A stretch of DNA of 64,000 nt from CAWGXZ01 sp963826695 (GCA_963826695.1 CAWGXZ010000004.1:1116001-1180000), one strand, 5' to 3'. Shown: positions 7,837 through 16,736, counted from the first letter of the stretch. The notes: generated by a model from the letters alone, not told the origin. Made by a program: numbers and translations.

Positions 7837-8643
7837 TCAAGTCTGCGCCAGCGCCGATTCCAGGCGGCGCCGCAACAGGCCTGCCGGCTCCCAGCTCAAA
7901 ACTTCCCCGCGCACCGGCTGATCGGGGCTGTCGAAGTCCCAGTCGGAAAGCACATGCCGCCAGTGACTACCACCCAGGGGTTCACTTCGCGGGCGATGCG
8001 TGTGGCCGTGGATTAACAGCTCGGTATTGCTCGCGCGAAGCCAGTCGGCCATGGCAGGCGCGTCGAGGTCCGTGGTAAGGCTGTCAGCGCTGCGGCTTTG
8101 GTTCTGCGCGACGCGACTCTCACCGCGGAGTCGCCGGGCCTCTTCCCGGCGTACGCTGAGCGGACGCCGGAGAAATTCGCGTTGCCAGCCGGGCTGCCGC
8201 ACCAGCGCGCGGAATTTTTGGTAGCCGTGATCCGCAAGGCAGAGGCTGTCCCCGTGCGTCAGCAGTGCCCGCCGCCCGAAGGCGACCAGCACGGTCGGGT
8301 CGTCGAGCGGCTCGACACCGCATTCGCCGAGCATGTCGGACCCGAGCAGAAAGTCCCGGTTGCCAACCAGAAAGTAGATGCCCAGCCGGCGCGAGGCCTG
8401 GGTCAGAATTTCGGCAACCTGCCGCTCCACGCCGTCATACCGGGCATCGTCGCCGACCCAGGCGTCGAAAAGGTCGCCCAGGATCATCACCGCATCGGCC
8501 GGCACGGCGCTCAGGTAGCTGGCGAAGGCGTCCAGCGTTCGTGGCGTCGTCGACGACAGATGCAAATCGCTGACGAAATCGATGCGTTTCCAGTCGCTCG
8601 CTGCCTGCAACTCGGCGCAGTTCGACGTTGTTGGCGAAGCCAC
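7837..8643 (-). CDS. lpxH: UDP-2,3-diacylglucosamine diphosphatase LpxH
   Basis: Lipid A pathway enzyme that hydrolyses UDP-2,3-diacylglucosamine to lipid X and UMP at the inner face of the inner membrane. The 268-residue protein has all calcineurin-type metal motifs in order: DFVSDLHLS, GDLFDAWVGDD, VGNRDFLLG, LTHGDSLC and IHGHTHRP. It lies 22 bp downstream of ppiB, a linkage common in proteobacteria, and 16 bp before mtfA. Its presence confirms an LPS-bearing Gram-negative. Confidence 0.95.
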   Translation of the reverse strand: MASPTTSNCAELQAASDWKRIDFVSDLHLSSTTPRTLDAFASYLSAVPADAVMILGDLFDAWVGDDARYDGVERQVAEILTQASRRLGIYFLVGNRDFLLGSDMLGECGVEPLDDPTVLVAFGRRALLTHGDSLCLADHGYQKFRALVRQPGWQREFLRRPLSVRREEARRLRGESRVAQNQSRSADSLTTDLDAPAMADWLRASNTELLIHGHTHRPRSEPLGGSHWRHVLSDWDFDSPDQPVRGEVLSWEPAGLLRRRLESALAQT

Positions 8644-8665
8644 GCCGGCTCAGCCTCTGCACACG

Positions 8666-9166
8666 TCAGACGACCGACGCCTTGAGGATCACCACGTCGT
8701 CATTGGGCACGTCGTCATGACCGCCCTTGCGGCCGGTCGCCACACGCTCCATGCGATCGACGACGTCCTGCCCGTCGACGACCTTGCCGAAGACAGCGTA
8801 GCCCCAGCCGCTCGACGTCGGCGACTTGTGGTTGAGAAAGTCGTTGTCCGTCGCATTGATGAAAAACTGCGCGGTTGCCGAATGCGGGTCGGAAGTCCGC
8901 GCCATGGCCAGCGTGTAGCGGTTGTTCTTCAGCCCGTTCGCCGCTTCGTTGGCGATCGCTGCGCCGACCGGCTTTTGACGCATGCCCGGCTGGAAACCAC
9001 CGCCCTGGATCATGAAGCCCTTGATGACGCGGTGAAAGATCGTTCCGTCGTACTGGCCCTTGCGGACGTAATCGAGAAAGTTTGCACTGCTGAGCGGCGC
9101 GTTCCTCTCGTCGAGCTCGATGCGGATGACGCCGAGCGATGTTTCAAGATCGACTTGTGAGTTCAT
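8666..9166 (-). CDS. ppiB: Cytoplasmic cyclophilin-type peptidyl-prolyl isomerase
   Basis: Peptidyl-prolyl cis-trans isomerase of 166 residues with no signal peptide. The cyclophilin core is complete: FHRVIKGFMIQGGGF with the catalytic Arg, then MARTSDPHSATAQFFIN. The frame stays open far upstream, but homology begins at MNSQVDLETSLGVIRIELDE, so ATG 9166 is the start. The ATG lacks a good Shine-Dalgarno. A second, secreted cyclophilin (12757-13326) begins the same minus-strand run. Confidence 0.93.
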   Translation of the reverse strand: MNSQVDLETSLGVIRIELDERNAPLSSANFLDYVRKGQYDGTIFHRVIKGFMIQGGGFQPGMRQKPVGAAIANEAANGLKNNRYTLAMARTSDPHSATAQFFINATDNDFLNHKSPTSSGWGYAVFGKVVDGQDVVDRMERVATGRKGGHDDVPNDDVVILKASVV

Positions 9167-9216
9167 TGAAGGAGGCCGTTGGGGAATAGGGAAAAAGCTT
9201 TGAGAGGCAGAGGCGA

Positions 9217-10692
9217 TCAGCCGATCGTGCCTTCGTAAAGCACCTGCCAGGTGCCGCCGTACTCGCGCCAGTACTGGCGTTTCATGCGGCCGCGCGACGC
9301 GTTGGCTGCTTTCTCGCTGTAGGTCACGACCACGACATTGCCTTGATCCTGCCAGGCAAGCATCGACACCTCTGCGATCAGCGCGCCGACAGCGGGCAGA
9401 GCTCGACGGTCGGCAGCCGGTTTGGTGGCGGCAAAGCCTTCGGCAGAATCGAGAGGGTCGGCATAGAAGCTTGCCTGGACGGCGAGGTCGGCACGCTCGC
9501 GCGCAGCCCGCCAGGCATTGAATGTCCGAAGGAAGCCCTCGTTCTGGCGCGCCGCCGTCGATGCATCGACCCACTGCAGACGCTCCGCAATGAGCACGGG
9601 AGTCGACTGGCGCTCGATGAACCGGTCCATTTCGACCAGGTCGGGGTTGGCGAGGGCAACACAACCGTCGGTTGCCAGCGGAGCCCGGGTAAAGAGATGA
9701 GGCTCCACGCCATGGAGCCAGATGCCGCTTCCGGTACGTCCCTTCAACTGGTCGTACTGATTCGGATAGTTCAGCGGCAGCGCGGCAGCCCCGTAGCGTT
9801 CCGCCAGCCGGGCGGTTGGCACACGCCCCGTGACGAAGTAGACGCCGAGCGGCGTGCGCAGGTCGCCCTCGACCTGCTTGGACATCCCGAGCTTGCCGAC
9901 GGACGCGTAGTAGTCGCGTTTCACGACCAGTCCGGCAGGCGTGTTCTCGAGCACATAGACGCGCGAACGCGACACGTCGACGGCGATGGCGTGGCGCACC
10001 TTGGGATCGAGCCGCACGAATTGCGCTGGAACCAGTCCAGGTGCCGGTCGCTGCCCGGCGGCAACGACCCGGGCACGGGCTTCGGCCAACAGCTCGCGCA
10101 GGCGGGCCGCGGCCACCTGCGGCAACGGTGTGGCGGCGGCTGCGAACTCGCGTGTCGGCGAAGTCGTCGCTGCCAGCAGATCGGCGTAGATCATCTGTGC
10201 CAGGCCGAACTCGGGGAATGCTGCGGCAAGCTGGCGGGCCTCCTCGAGCGCGGAGGCTGCGTCGGCGCTGGCAACCAGGCCGTAGACGCGCATCAACCGG
10301 CCGTCGAGCTCCGAGGAGGTGCTGCCTGCCACCGCCAGCAGGTCGGTCGCACCCGCAGCCCAAGCCTGCGTCACGGCCGTCGGCTGTGTGGGCGTGCCAG
10401 GCGTGGGCGGCAGTGTCGGCGCCTCAGGGGGCTGCGCGGGCAAGGCGCTCCCGCCGGGCTCCCCCGCTGGCGTGGCGGCGACGGCGTCGATCACAGCGGC
10501 CAGCGGCATCGGCATCGGCATCGGCATCGGCAACTGCCAGATTGCCACGGCTGCAAGCCCTAGGCAGAAAACGCCGGCGAGCAGCAGCCCCGGCCGCCGT
10601 CCAAGTCCAAAATACCTGCGTGCAGCTGGAGGCCTGGGCGGTGTTGCAGCAACGGGCATTTCCGTACCGCGAGGAGAAAGTTCATCCAGCAT
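9217..10692 (-). CDS. L,D-transpeptidase with Csd6/NTF2-like C-terminal domain
   Basis: A predicted peptidoglycan cross-linking or trimming enzyme of 491 residues. A membrane anchor lies near residues 33-53, then a Pro-Met repeat and an Ala/Pro-rich linker. A YkuD domain follows (about 225-370) with His327 in WLHGVEPH and catalytic Cys344 in TDGCVALANPD. The last 110 residues (from FLRTFNAW to YEGTIG) look like an NTF2-fold domain of the kind found in Helicobacter Csd6. The two genes upstream end in similar domains. The gene lies 6 bp after the FimV-like gene. The start may be Met1 or Met12. Transpeptidase versus carboxypeptidase activity cannot be decided from sequence. Confidence 0.85.
   Translation of the reverse strand: MLDELSPRGTEMPVAATPPRPPAARRYFGLGRRPGLLLAGVFCLGLAAVAIWQLPMPMPMPMPLAAVIDAVAATPAGEPGGSALPAQPPEAPTLPPTPGTPTQPTAVTQAWAAGATDLLAVAGSTSSELDGRLMRVYGLVASADAASALEEARQLAAAFPEFGLAQMIYADLLAATTSPTREFAAAATPLPQVAAARLRELLAEARARVVAAGQRPAPGLVPAQFVRLDPKVRHAIAVDVSRSRVYVLENTPAGLVVKRDYYASVGKLGMSKQVEGDLRTPLGVYFVTGRVPTARLAERYGAAALPLNYPNQYDQLKGRTGSGIWLHGVEPHLFTRAPLATDGCVALANPDLVEMDRFIERQSTPVLIAERLQWVDASTAARQNEGFLRTFNAWRAARERADLAVQASFYADPLDSAEGFAATKPAADRRALPAVGALIAEVSMLAWQDQGNVVVVTYSEKAANASRGRMKRQYWREYGGTWQVLYEGTIG
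10505..10534 (-). repeat. Hexanucleotide repeat coding Pro-Met
   Basis: Four perfect GGCATC units and a fifth degenerate one (GGCAAC) lie in the L,D-transpeptidase gene. On the coding strand they give alternating Pro-Met just after the membrane anchor. Six-base units keep the frame, so copy-number change would only alter linker length. Confidence 0.75.
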
Positions 10693-10698
10693 GAAGGA

Positions 10699-11598
10699 TC
10701 AGCGCAACTCGGCTTCTTCCTGGATGAGCCAGCGGTCCTGTTGGCGCACCAGAACGAGTCGCTTGCGGCTGTTTTCCGAAATCTCGTCGCCGCGATACCG
10801 TTGCTGGAAAGTGGCAACCACGGTGTCGCCACGCCCGCGCAGCTGCACGGCGCTGATCGCCACCTCGATCGACTGCTTCGAGCCGATGCGCTGGCGCCGT
10901 TGCCGCTCCCAGTCGGCGTGCGACAGCCGCCCCGCTGGTGGGCGGTAGTCGGCGACGTAGCTGGACAGGTACGAATCGAGATTGCGCTCGCTCCAGGCCT
11001 TCACCCAGGCATCCAGCGCCTGCTCCACCTCGGACCTGAGACGCTCGTCGGGCTCCGCGCTCTGGGCGGCAGGCTGTGCCGTCCGAACGGTTGCCGAAAC
11101 CGGTGCCGATGCAACGGTTGCCGGCGCGCGTGCAGCTGCCGGCAGCGACGAGCCCGACTTTGCCGCAGCGAGCCGCGTTCCCGCCATCGAGGGTGCGAAA
11201 TCGCGGCCAGCGCCACGCAGGTCGACGCGGTACTCCTTCAGATCGAGCGACAGGCGGTCGCCGACAAGGACGACAAGATCGAGTTCATCGGCCTCGCTGC
11301 TGCTGGGCAGACCGTCGACTCGGAGCACCACACGGCCATCGGCCGTGGTCTGCGGCGTCAGCGAGACGGAACGCAGTGCAGGCAGATAGCGCATTCCGGC
11401 GACGCGATAGCCTTCCGGCGTTGCGAGGCGGGCACGTATCGATGCCGGATCGATGGCCACGCTGTCGGTGAGCGAGATCTCGGCATAGGGGGCCTGGCCC
11501 GCCGGACGGTGCAGACGCAGCGCGCCCGCCTCGAGGCCGGCGGCCGAGGCTGTGGCGATCAGGCCGAGCGCAAGGACGGCAGCATGGGTGGTTTTCAT
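10699..11598 (-). CDS. Secreted FimV-N-like protein with NTF2-like C-terminus
   Basis: A 299-residue exported protein. The signal peptide is residues 1 to about 19 (ending TASAAG). The N-terminal domain (about 20-130) resembles the FimV N-terminal region: GLEAGALRLHRPAGQAPYAE, then IRARLATPEGYRVAG, and LSLDLKEYRVDLRG at its end. An Ala-rich linker follows. The C-terminus (about 190-299, from EVEQALDAWVKAWSERNLDS to WLIQEEAELR) is an NTF2-like domain closely similar to that of the upstream gene. The ATG overlaps the preceding stop (ATGA). Function is unknown. A scaffold or recruiter for the envelope enzymes is an inference. Confidence 0.7.
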   Translation of the reverse strand: MKTTHAAVLALGLIATASAAGLEAGALRLHRPAGQAPYAEISLTDSVAIDPASIRARLATPEGYRVAGMRYLPALRSVSLTPQTTADGRVVLRVDGLPSSSEADELDLVVLVGDRLSLDLKEYRVDLRGAGRDFAPSMAGTRLAAAKSGSSLPAAARAPATVASAPVSATVRTAQPAAQSAEPDERLRSEVEQALDAWVKAWSERNLDSYLSSYVADYRPPAGRLSHADWERQRRQRIGSKQSIEVAISAVQLRGRGDTVVATFQQRYRGDEISENSRKRLVLVRQQDRWLIQEEAELR

Positions 11599-12752
11599 GA
11601 GGCGATCGTTTCCTTCCGGATCAGCCACTGGCCTCCCCGTTTTACAAGTTCGAGCGTCTTCTGATCCGAAGTGTTGAGTGCGTCGGAAACGTAATCCTGG
11701 CGAAAGCTTGCGCGAGCCCGATCGCCATTGACCTCGACCGTCAATCCGGAAATTTCGATGCTGATGCGGTTCTTGCCGAGAATGCGCTGGCGGCGTGAAT
11801 GCTCCCATGCGGCAGGACTGCGCTCATTGCCGCGGAAGTCGGGGACATACGCTTCGAAGTACCCGTCGATGTCCTTGCGCGCCCATGCCGCGGCCCAGGC
11901 ACGCACGGCGGCGTTGACGTCGCGCGCTTCGTCAGTGGCCTGCCGCTGACCGGCATTTGCCGTGACGCCCTCCGGTGCAGGTGGCTGCGGCGCGCGGCCC
12001 GCCAAGGCACCGGCCGGCGGTGTGGGAGCGGCAGGCAAAGGCACCGAAGTTGGAGCCGATGGCGCAGCAGGCGGACGCGGCGCCGCGGCGACGGGTGCTT
12101 GCGCCGGGGGGGGTGGGCCAGGCGGAGCCGGCGGCGCCATGGCGACGACGCGGTCACCGGTTGCACCAGGCGCTTCGGCGAGAGTGCGAATCAGGGCAAG
12201 CTTCGGTGCACCCTGGCTGTCGTCGATCTGAAGCGCACGCGAATAGGCGCGGCTCGCGATGCGAACATTGACCGAGGCGAGATTCTGATAGGCAGTGCCG
12301 TAGCTCGGACGACTGCGCACAGCCGCCTCGAGCGCATTTCGGGCCTTGTCCATCTGTCCTTGCTCGGCGTAGAGCACCGCCAGATTGTTGAGCGGCTCGG
12401 GCGAGGAAGGATTTTCCTTGGCGATTCGTTCGAAGACGGCAATGGCTTCGTTGCTGCGCTTTTGTTCTACGAGCAGAAGGCCCTTCTGGAACAGGAGTTC
12501 GTGGTCGTTCGGATGCTGCTTGAGCAACAGGTCGGCGCGGCGAAGTGCCTCGGCGCCACGCCCCTTGCGTGCCAGTTCCTCGACTTCGCTTGCGGGCGCG
12601 GCATGCGCCAGTGCCGCCACCAGCACCAGCCCCGCAGCAACGGCCGAAGACTTGAAGCAGCCGAGGGCTCGAGCCCGCAAGCCGGGCGGTATGCCGCGCT
12701 GGGAATTGCCCGTGCGAAATGCCGAGGGCGGCGGCTGGAATCTGCGATGCAT
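11595..12752 (-). CDS. Secreted TPR protein with NTF2-like C-terminus
   Basis: A 385-residue protein with an N-terminal hydrophobic segment (residues 34-51, GLVLVAALAHAAPA), so it is exported or anchored. TPR repeats span about 55-175 (for example LLFQKGLLLVEQKRSNEAIA and EPLNNLAVLYAEQGQMDKAR). A Pro/Ala-rich linker fills about 195-265, and the C-terminus (275-385, AAVRAWAAAWARKDIDGYFE to WLIRKETIAS) is NTF2-like. It begins 4 bp after the ppiA stop and overlaps the next gene by ATGA. Function is not known. TPR domains usually mediate protein contacts, so an assembly role for the downstream L,D-transpeptidase is plausible. Confidence 0.75.
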   Translation of the reverse strand: MHRRFQPPPSAFRTGNSQRGIPPGLRARALGCFKSSAVAAGLVLVAALAHAAPASEVEELARKGRGAEALRRADLLLKQHPNDHELLFQKGLLLVEQKRSNEAIAVFERIAKENPSSPEPLNNLAVLYAEQGQMDKARNALEAAVRSRPSYGTAYQNLASVNVRIASRAYSRALQIDDSQGAPKLALIRTLAEAPGATGDRVVAMAPPAPPGPPPPAQAPVAAAPRPPAAPSAPTSVPLPAAPTPPAGALAGRAPQPPAPEGVTANAGQRQATDEARDVNAAVRAWAAAWARKDIDGYFEAYVPDFRGNERSPAAWEHSRRQRILGKNRISIEISGLTVEVNGDRARASFRQDYVSDALNTSDQKTLELVKRGGQWLIRKETIAS

Positions 12753-12756
12753 CCGT

Positions 12757-13326
12757 CTAGCGCTTCAGCTGCGCCCGGGTGATCGACACCGGCTGCAAGG
12801 GGACGTTCTCATGAGGTCCTTTGCGGCCCGTCGGCACGGCGCGGATCCGGTCGACGACGTCCATGCCGGAGATCACCTTCCCGAAGACCGCGTAGCCGTT
12901 GCCATCGCGTGCATTGGTCGCATTCAGGAAGGCGTTGTCCTGCAGGTTGATGAAGAACTGTGCGGTCGCGGAATCGGGGTTGGCCGTGCGCGCCATGGCG
13001 ACCGTCCCCTTGTCATTGCGCAGGCCGCTGCGTTCGAGCGCGATCGGCGCACGCCCCGGCTTTTCCCCCATCTCGGCATTGAAACCGCCACCTTGCACCA
13101 TGAAGCCGTCGATCACCCGGTGGAAGACAGTGCCGTCGTAATGCCCCGACTGGACGTACTGCAGGAAGTTGGCGACGGTCTTCGGCGCCTTGGCCGCGTC
13201 GAGCTCGATGACGATGTCTCCCATCGTCGTCGAGAGTTGAACCTGCTGGCCGAGCGCCCCGCCTGCCGCCATCAAGCCGCTCGCCAGAGTTGCCGCTGTC
13301 AGCAGACTTCGCATCGCGTTTTTCAT
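12757..13326 (-). CDS. ppiA: Periplasmic cyclophilin-type peptidyl-prolyl isomerase
   Basis: Exported isomerase of 189 residues assisting folding of envelope proteins. Residues 1 to about 26 form a signal peptide (LLTAATLASGLMAAGGALGQ). The cyclophilin core has FHRVIDGFMVQGGGF and MARTANPDSATAQFFIN. ATG 13326 is used, and Met5 is an alternative. It is the first gene of the minus-strand run and is divergent from cysS, a common arrangement in Betaproteobacteria. Confidence 0.92.
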   Translation of the reverse strand: MKNAMRSLLTAATLASGLMAAGGALGQQVQLSTTMGDIVIELDAAKAPKTVANFLQYVQSGHYDGTVFHRVIDGFMVQGGGFNAEMGEKPGRAPIALERSGLRNDKGTVAMARTANPDSATAQFFINLQDNAFLNATNARDGNGYAVFGKVISGMDVVDRIRAVPTGRKGPHENVPLQPVSITRAQLKR

Positions 13327-13377
13327 CACCAATTCAGTCCCCGATCGATCCCGCCAAACGGCCAAAAAAGCGACCGC

Positions 13378-13383
13378 TATACT
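13378..13383 (+). promoter_or_regulatory. Candidate -10 box for cysS
   Basis: TATACT lies in the 217-bp ppiA-cysS divergent gap, implying a leader of roughly 155 bases for cysS. No good -35 hexamer is seen. The leader is GC-rich with several short inverted repeats, but no recognisable T-box or other riboswitch. Confidence 0.35.
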
Positions 13384-13543
13384 CATTTCATTGTAGAGCA
13401 GGCCCCCCGTAACAGCGGCCTGACCGGCATCGAGACGCCCCCCTCGGCTCGAGGTCGAGGGCGTCCAGCGGGTCGTTGCAGGCCCTGTCCGAGGTCTTGC
13501 ACGCACCTTCTGGGTTGCCCTGCTGTTCTTCCAGCAACACATC

Positions 13544-14938
13544 ATGAGCCTGCGCATCTTCAACACGCTGACGAGAGAGGTCGTCGACTTCGTTCCGATC
13601 GAGCCCGGCGCCGTGCGCATGTACGTCTGCGGGATGACGATCTACGACCTGTGTCACGTCGGCCACGCCCGCTTTCTGATCGCCTTCGACCTGGTTTACC
13701 GCTGGCTGATCGAGTCCGGTTTTCGGGTCACCTATGTACGCAACATCACCGACATCGACGACAAGATCATCCGCCGCGCCCTGGAGCGCAACATCCCGAT
13801 TCGCCAGCTGACCGACGAGATGACGCGTGCCATGCACGAAGACATTGCGGCACTCGGCGTCAGCCCGCCGACGCACGAGCCGCGGGCGACCGACTACGTT
13901 CCACAGATGCTGTCGATGATCGAGACGCTGGAGCAGCGCGGACTCGCCTACCGCGCAGCCGGTGGCGATGTCAACTTTTCGGTCCGTCGCTTCGAAGGCT
14001 ACGGCCGGCTTTCGGGCAAGTCGATCGATCAGCTGCGCGCCGGCGAACGCATCGCGGTGCTCGACGGCAAGCACGATCCGCTCGATTTCGTTTTGTGGAA
14101 GCATGCCAAGGAGAGCGAGCCGGCGGACGCCCAGTGGCCGAGCGCCTACGGCCCGGGCCGCCCGGGTTGGCACATCGAATGTTCCGCCATGTCGTGCGCG
14201 CTGCTCGGCCCCAGTTTCGACATTCACGGCGGCGGGATGGACCTGCAGTTCCCGCACCACGAGAACGAAATCGCCCAGAGCGAGGGTGCCAGCGGCCAGA
14301 CCTTCGTCAACTACTGGATGCACAACGGCTTCCTCAATGTCGACAACGAGAAGATGTCGAAGTCGCTCGGCAACTTCTTCACCATCCGCGAGGTGCTGCA
14401 GCGCTACGACGGCGAGACCGTCCGTTTCTTCATGGTGCGCACGCATTACCGCAGCCCGTTCAATTTCAGCGACGCCCACCTGGACGACGCCCGGAATGCT
14501 CTGAGGCGGCTCTACACCGCGCTGGCGCTTGCGGGCGACGAGGAAACGAGCCCCATGGCCGAACAGGCAGCGATCGACTGGCAGCAGCCCCAGGCGGCGA
14601 ACTTCCGCGCGGCGATGGACGACGACTTCAACACGCCGGGTGCGGTTGCCGTGCTGTTCGAACTGGCCAGCGAGGTCAACCGCAGCCGTTCATCGGCGAC
14701 GGCTCGACTCTTGAAGCAGCTGGGCGGCTGTCTCGGTCTGTTGCAGCAGGCTGCGCGGGCGTTCCTGCAGGCCGGCAGTGCCGTCGACGAGGTGGCCATC
14801 GAGCGCCGCGTCAGCGAACGCGCCGAGGCCAAGCAGGCGCGCGACTTTCAGCGTGCCGATGCCATACGGGCCGAACTGGCTGCGGAAGGTATCGTGCTGC
14901 AGGATTCTCCGCAGGGTACGCGTTGGGTACGGGCGTGA
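13544..14938 (+). CDS. cysS: Cysteinyl-tRNA synthetase
   Basis: Class I aminoacyl-tRNA synthetase charging tRNA-Cys, 464 residues. It has the HIGH-type motif HVGHAR, the KMSKS motif in DNEKMSKSLGNFF, zinc-binding residues (Cys in YVCGMTIYD, HIECSAM and the HHENE region) and FDIHGGGMDLQFPHHENEIA. The start codon is ATG 13544. Its last codons overlap the start of the glycosylase gene (GTGA). Confidence 0.97.
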   Translation: MSLRIFNTLTREVVDFVPIEPGAVRMYVCGMTIYDLCHVGHARFLIAFDLVYRWLIESGFRVTYVRNITDIDDKIIRRALERNIPIRQLTDEMTRAMHEDIAALGVSPPTHEPRATDYVPQMLSMIETLEQRGLAYRAAGGDVNFSVRRFEGYGRLSGKSIDQLRAGERIAVLDGKHDPLDFVLWKHAKESEPADAQWPSAYGPGRPGWHIECSAMSCALLGPSFDIHGGGMDLQFPHHENEIAQSEGASGQTFVNYWMHNGFLNVDNEKMSKSLGNFFTIREVLQRYDGETVRFFMVRTHYRSPFNFSDAHLDDARNALRRLYTALALAGDEETSPMAEQAAIDWQQPQAANFRAAMDDDFNTPGAVAVLFELASEVNRSRSSATARLLKQLGGCLGLLQQAARAFLQAGSAVDEVAIERRVSERAEAKQARDFQRADAIRAELAAEGIVLQDSPQGTRWVRA

Positions 14939-15630
14939 GCCCGGTCGACCCGGCCGTTCGGGTGTTGCCGGTAACCCCGGCGGCAGCGACGCTCCCGTCG
15001 GTCACGCCGGACTACTGGGATGAAGCCTGCCGCCATCTCGGCAAGCGTGACCGGGTCATGCGAAAGTTGATCCCGCGTTTCGGCGAGGGGCGGCTGCAGT
15101 GCCGCGGCGATGCGTTCACGACGCTGGCACGCTCGATCATCGGTCAGCAGATTTCCGTCAAGGCAGCACAGGCGGTGTGGGAGCGATTCGTCGCCCTTTC
15201 AGCCGACCAGACGCCGCATCTGCAGCCCGCCGCGATCGCGCAACTGGCACCCGACCGGATGCGCGCCGCGGGCCTCTCGGCGCGCAAGGTCGAATACATC
15301 GCCGACCTCGCCCAGCACTTCGCCTCGGGTGCCGTGCACGTGCGCCAGTGGGACGAGATGGACGACGACGCCATCATCGACGAACTGGTCGCCATCCGCG
15401 GTATCGGCCGCTGGACCGCCGAGATGTTCCTCATCTTCCACCTGATGCGGCCCAACGTCCTGCCGCTCGACGACGTCGGCCTGCTCAAGGGCATCAGCAC
15501 CAACTACTTCAGCGGTGAGCCCGTCTCGCGCGCCGAAGCGCGCGAAGTCGGCGACGCCTGGGCGCCGTTTCGCTCGGTGGCGACCTGGTACATCTGGCGC
15601 AGCCTCGACCCCCTGCCCGTAGACTACTGA
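14935..15630 (+). CDS. AlkA-type DNA-3-methyladenine glycosylase
   Basis: HhH-GPD superfamily base-excision enzyme of 231 residues, predicted to remove alkylated bases. The helix-hairpin-helix with catalytic Asp is clear: ELVAIRGIGRWTAEMFLIF followed by LPLDDVGL. FTTLARSIIGQQISVKAA is typical of the family. No Fe-S cluster cysteines follow, so it is AlkA-like rather than Nth or MutY. The start is taken as GTG 14935, overlapping the cysS stop. Later GTG/TTG codons near 14962 are alternatives. The cysS / glycosylase / accA order recurs in Betaproteobacteria. Confidence 0.88.
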   Translation: MSPVDPAVRVLPVTPAAATLPSVTPDYWDEACRHLGKRDRVMRKLIPRFGEGRLQCRGDAFTTLARSIIGQQISVKAAQAVWERFVALSADQTPHLQPAAIAQLAPDRMRAAGLSARKVEYIADLAQHFASGAVHVRQWDEMDDDAIIDELVAIRGIGRWTAEMFLIFHLMRPNVLPLDDVGLLKGISTNYFSGEPVSRAEAREVGDAWAPFRSVATWYIWRSLDPLPVDY

Positions 15631-15652
15631 CCGCCTTTCCGCCATCCGCGCC

Positions 15653-16624
15653 ATGAGCAAGCGACATTTCCTCGAGTTCGAAAACCCGGTTGCCGAGCTG
15701 GAGACCAAGATCGAAGAGCTGCGCTATGTGCAAAGCGAATCGGCCGTCGACATCTCCGAGGAGATCGACCGGCTGAGCAAGAAGAGCCTGCAGCTGACGA
15801 AGGAAATCTACGCGCGCCTCACCCCGTGGCAGGTGACGCAGATTGCCCGCCATCCACAGCGACCGTACACGCTCGACTACATCGCCGAGGCCTTCAGCGA
15901 CTTCCAGGAGCTTCATGGCGACCGGCACTTCGCCGACGACCAGTCGATCGTCGGCGGACTGGCCCGCTTCAACGGCCAGGCCTGCATGGTGCTCGGCCAT
16001 CAGAAAGGCCGTGACACCAAGGAGCGCGGGTTGCGCAACTTCGGCATGTCGCGCCCGGAGGGCTACCGCAAGGCACTGCGCCTGATGAAGCTTGCCGAGA
16101 AGTTCGGCCTGCCGGTATTCACCTTTGTCGACACGCCAGGCGCGTACCCCGGCATCGGCGCGGAGGAGCGTGGTCAATCGGAGGCCATCGGGCGAAACAT
16201 CTTCGAAATGGCCCAGCTCGAGGTGCCGATCATCACGACGATCATCGGCGAGGGCGGATCGGGTGGGGCGCTGGCGATCAGCGTCGGTGACCAGACCTTG
16301 ATGCTTCAGTACGCGATCTATTCGGTCATCTCGCCCGAAGGTTGCGCTTCGATTCTCTGGAAGACCTCGGATCGTGCCGCCGATGCAGCCGAGGCGCTCG
16401 GCATCACCGCGCACCGCCTCAAGGCGCTCGGACTGGTCGACAAGATCGTCAGCGAGCCGGTCGGCGGCGCGCACCGTGACAGCCGGCAGATGGGCGCCTA
16501 CCTGAAGCGCGCCCTTGCCGACGCGCTGCGCCAGGTGTCCGACCTCGAACCGAGGAAGCTGCTGCAACGCCGCTACGAGCGGCTGCAGGCGCATGGCCGA
16601 TTCAGCGACACGACGGAGCGCTGA
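15653..16624 (+). CDS. accA: Acetyl-CoA carboxylase carboxyltransferase subunit alpha
   Basis: With AccD it forms the carboxyltransferase that makes malonyl-CoA, the first step of fatty acid synthesis. The 323 residues match the family length. A helical N-terminus (LEFENPVAELETKIEELRY) precedes the crotonase-fold core with VLGHQKGRDTKERG, VDTPGAYPGIGAEERGQSEA and the oxyanion-type GEGGSGGALAI. accD and the biotin subunits are not in view. Confidence 0.97.
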   Translation: MSKRHFLEFENPVAELETKIEELRYVQSESAVDISEEIDRLSKKSLQLTKEIYARLTPWQVTQIARHPQRPYTLDYIAEAFSDFQELHGDRHFADDQSIVGGLARFNGQACMVLGHQKGRDTKERGLRNFGMSRPEGYRKALRLMKLAEKFGLPVFTFVDTPGAYPGIGAEERGQSEAIGRNIFEMAQLEVPIITTIIGEGGSGGALAISVGDQTLMLQYAIYSVISPEGCASILWKTSDRAADAAEALGITAHRLKALGLVDKIVSEPVGGAHRDSRQMGAYLKRALADALRQVSDLEPRKLLQRRYERLQAHGRFSDTTER

Positions 16625-16736
16625 GCGCGCGGCGGCTGCGACGCGATTCCCCGCCTTCCCGGTCGCCCCGGCAACAGCGCCGGGTACCGCCTTTCACGAC
16701 CCGAGCGCCAAGGCGCGTTGCACGCGCTGAGCCCGG

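Noticed and set aside
9167..10363. N-terminal extension of ppiB on the minus strand
   Set aside because: The frame is open but low-complexity Arg-rich and overlaps the L,D-transpeptidase gene. Cyclophilin homology starts at 9166.
12385..14934. Long N-terminal extension of the glycosylase frame through cysS
   Set aside because: It overlaps cysS and the ppiA region in other frames. The HhH-GPD protein needs only 14935-15630.
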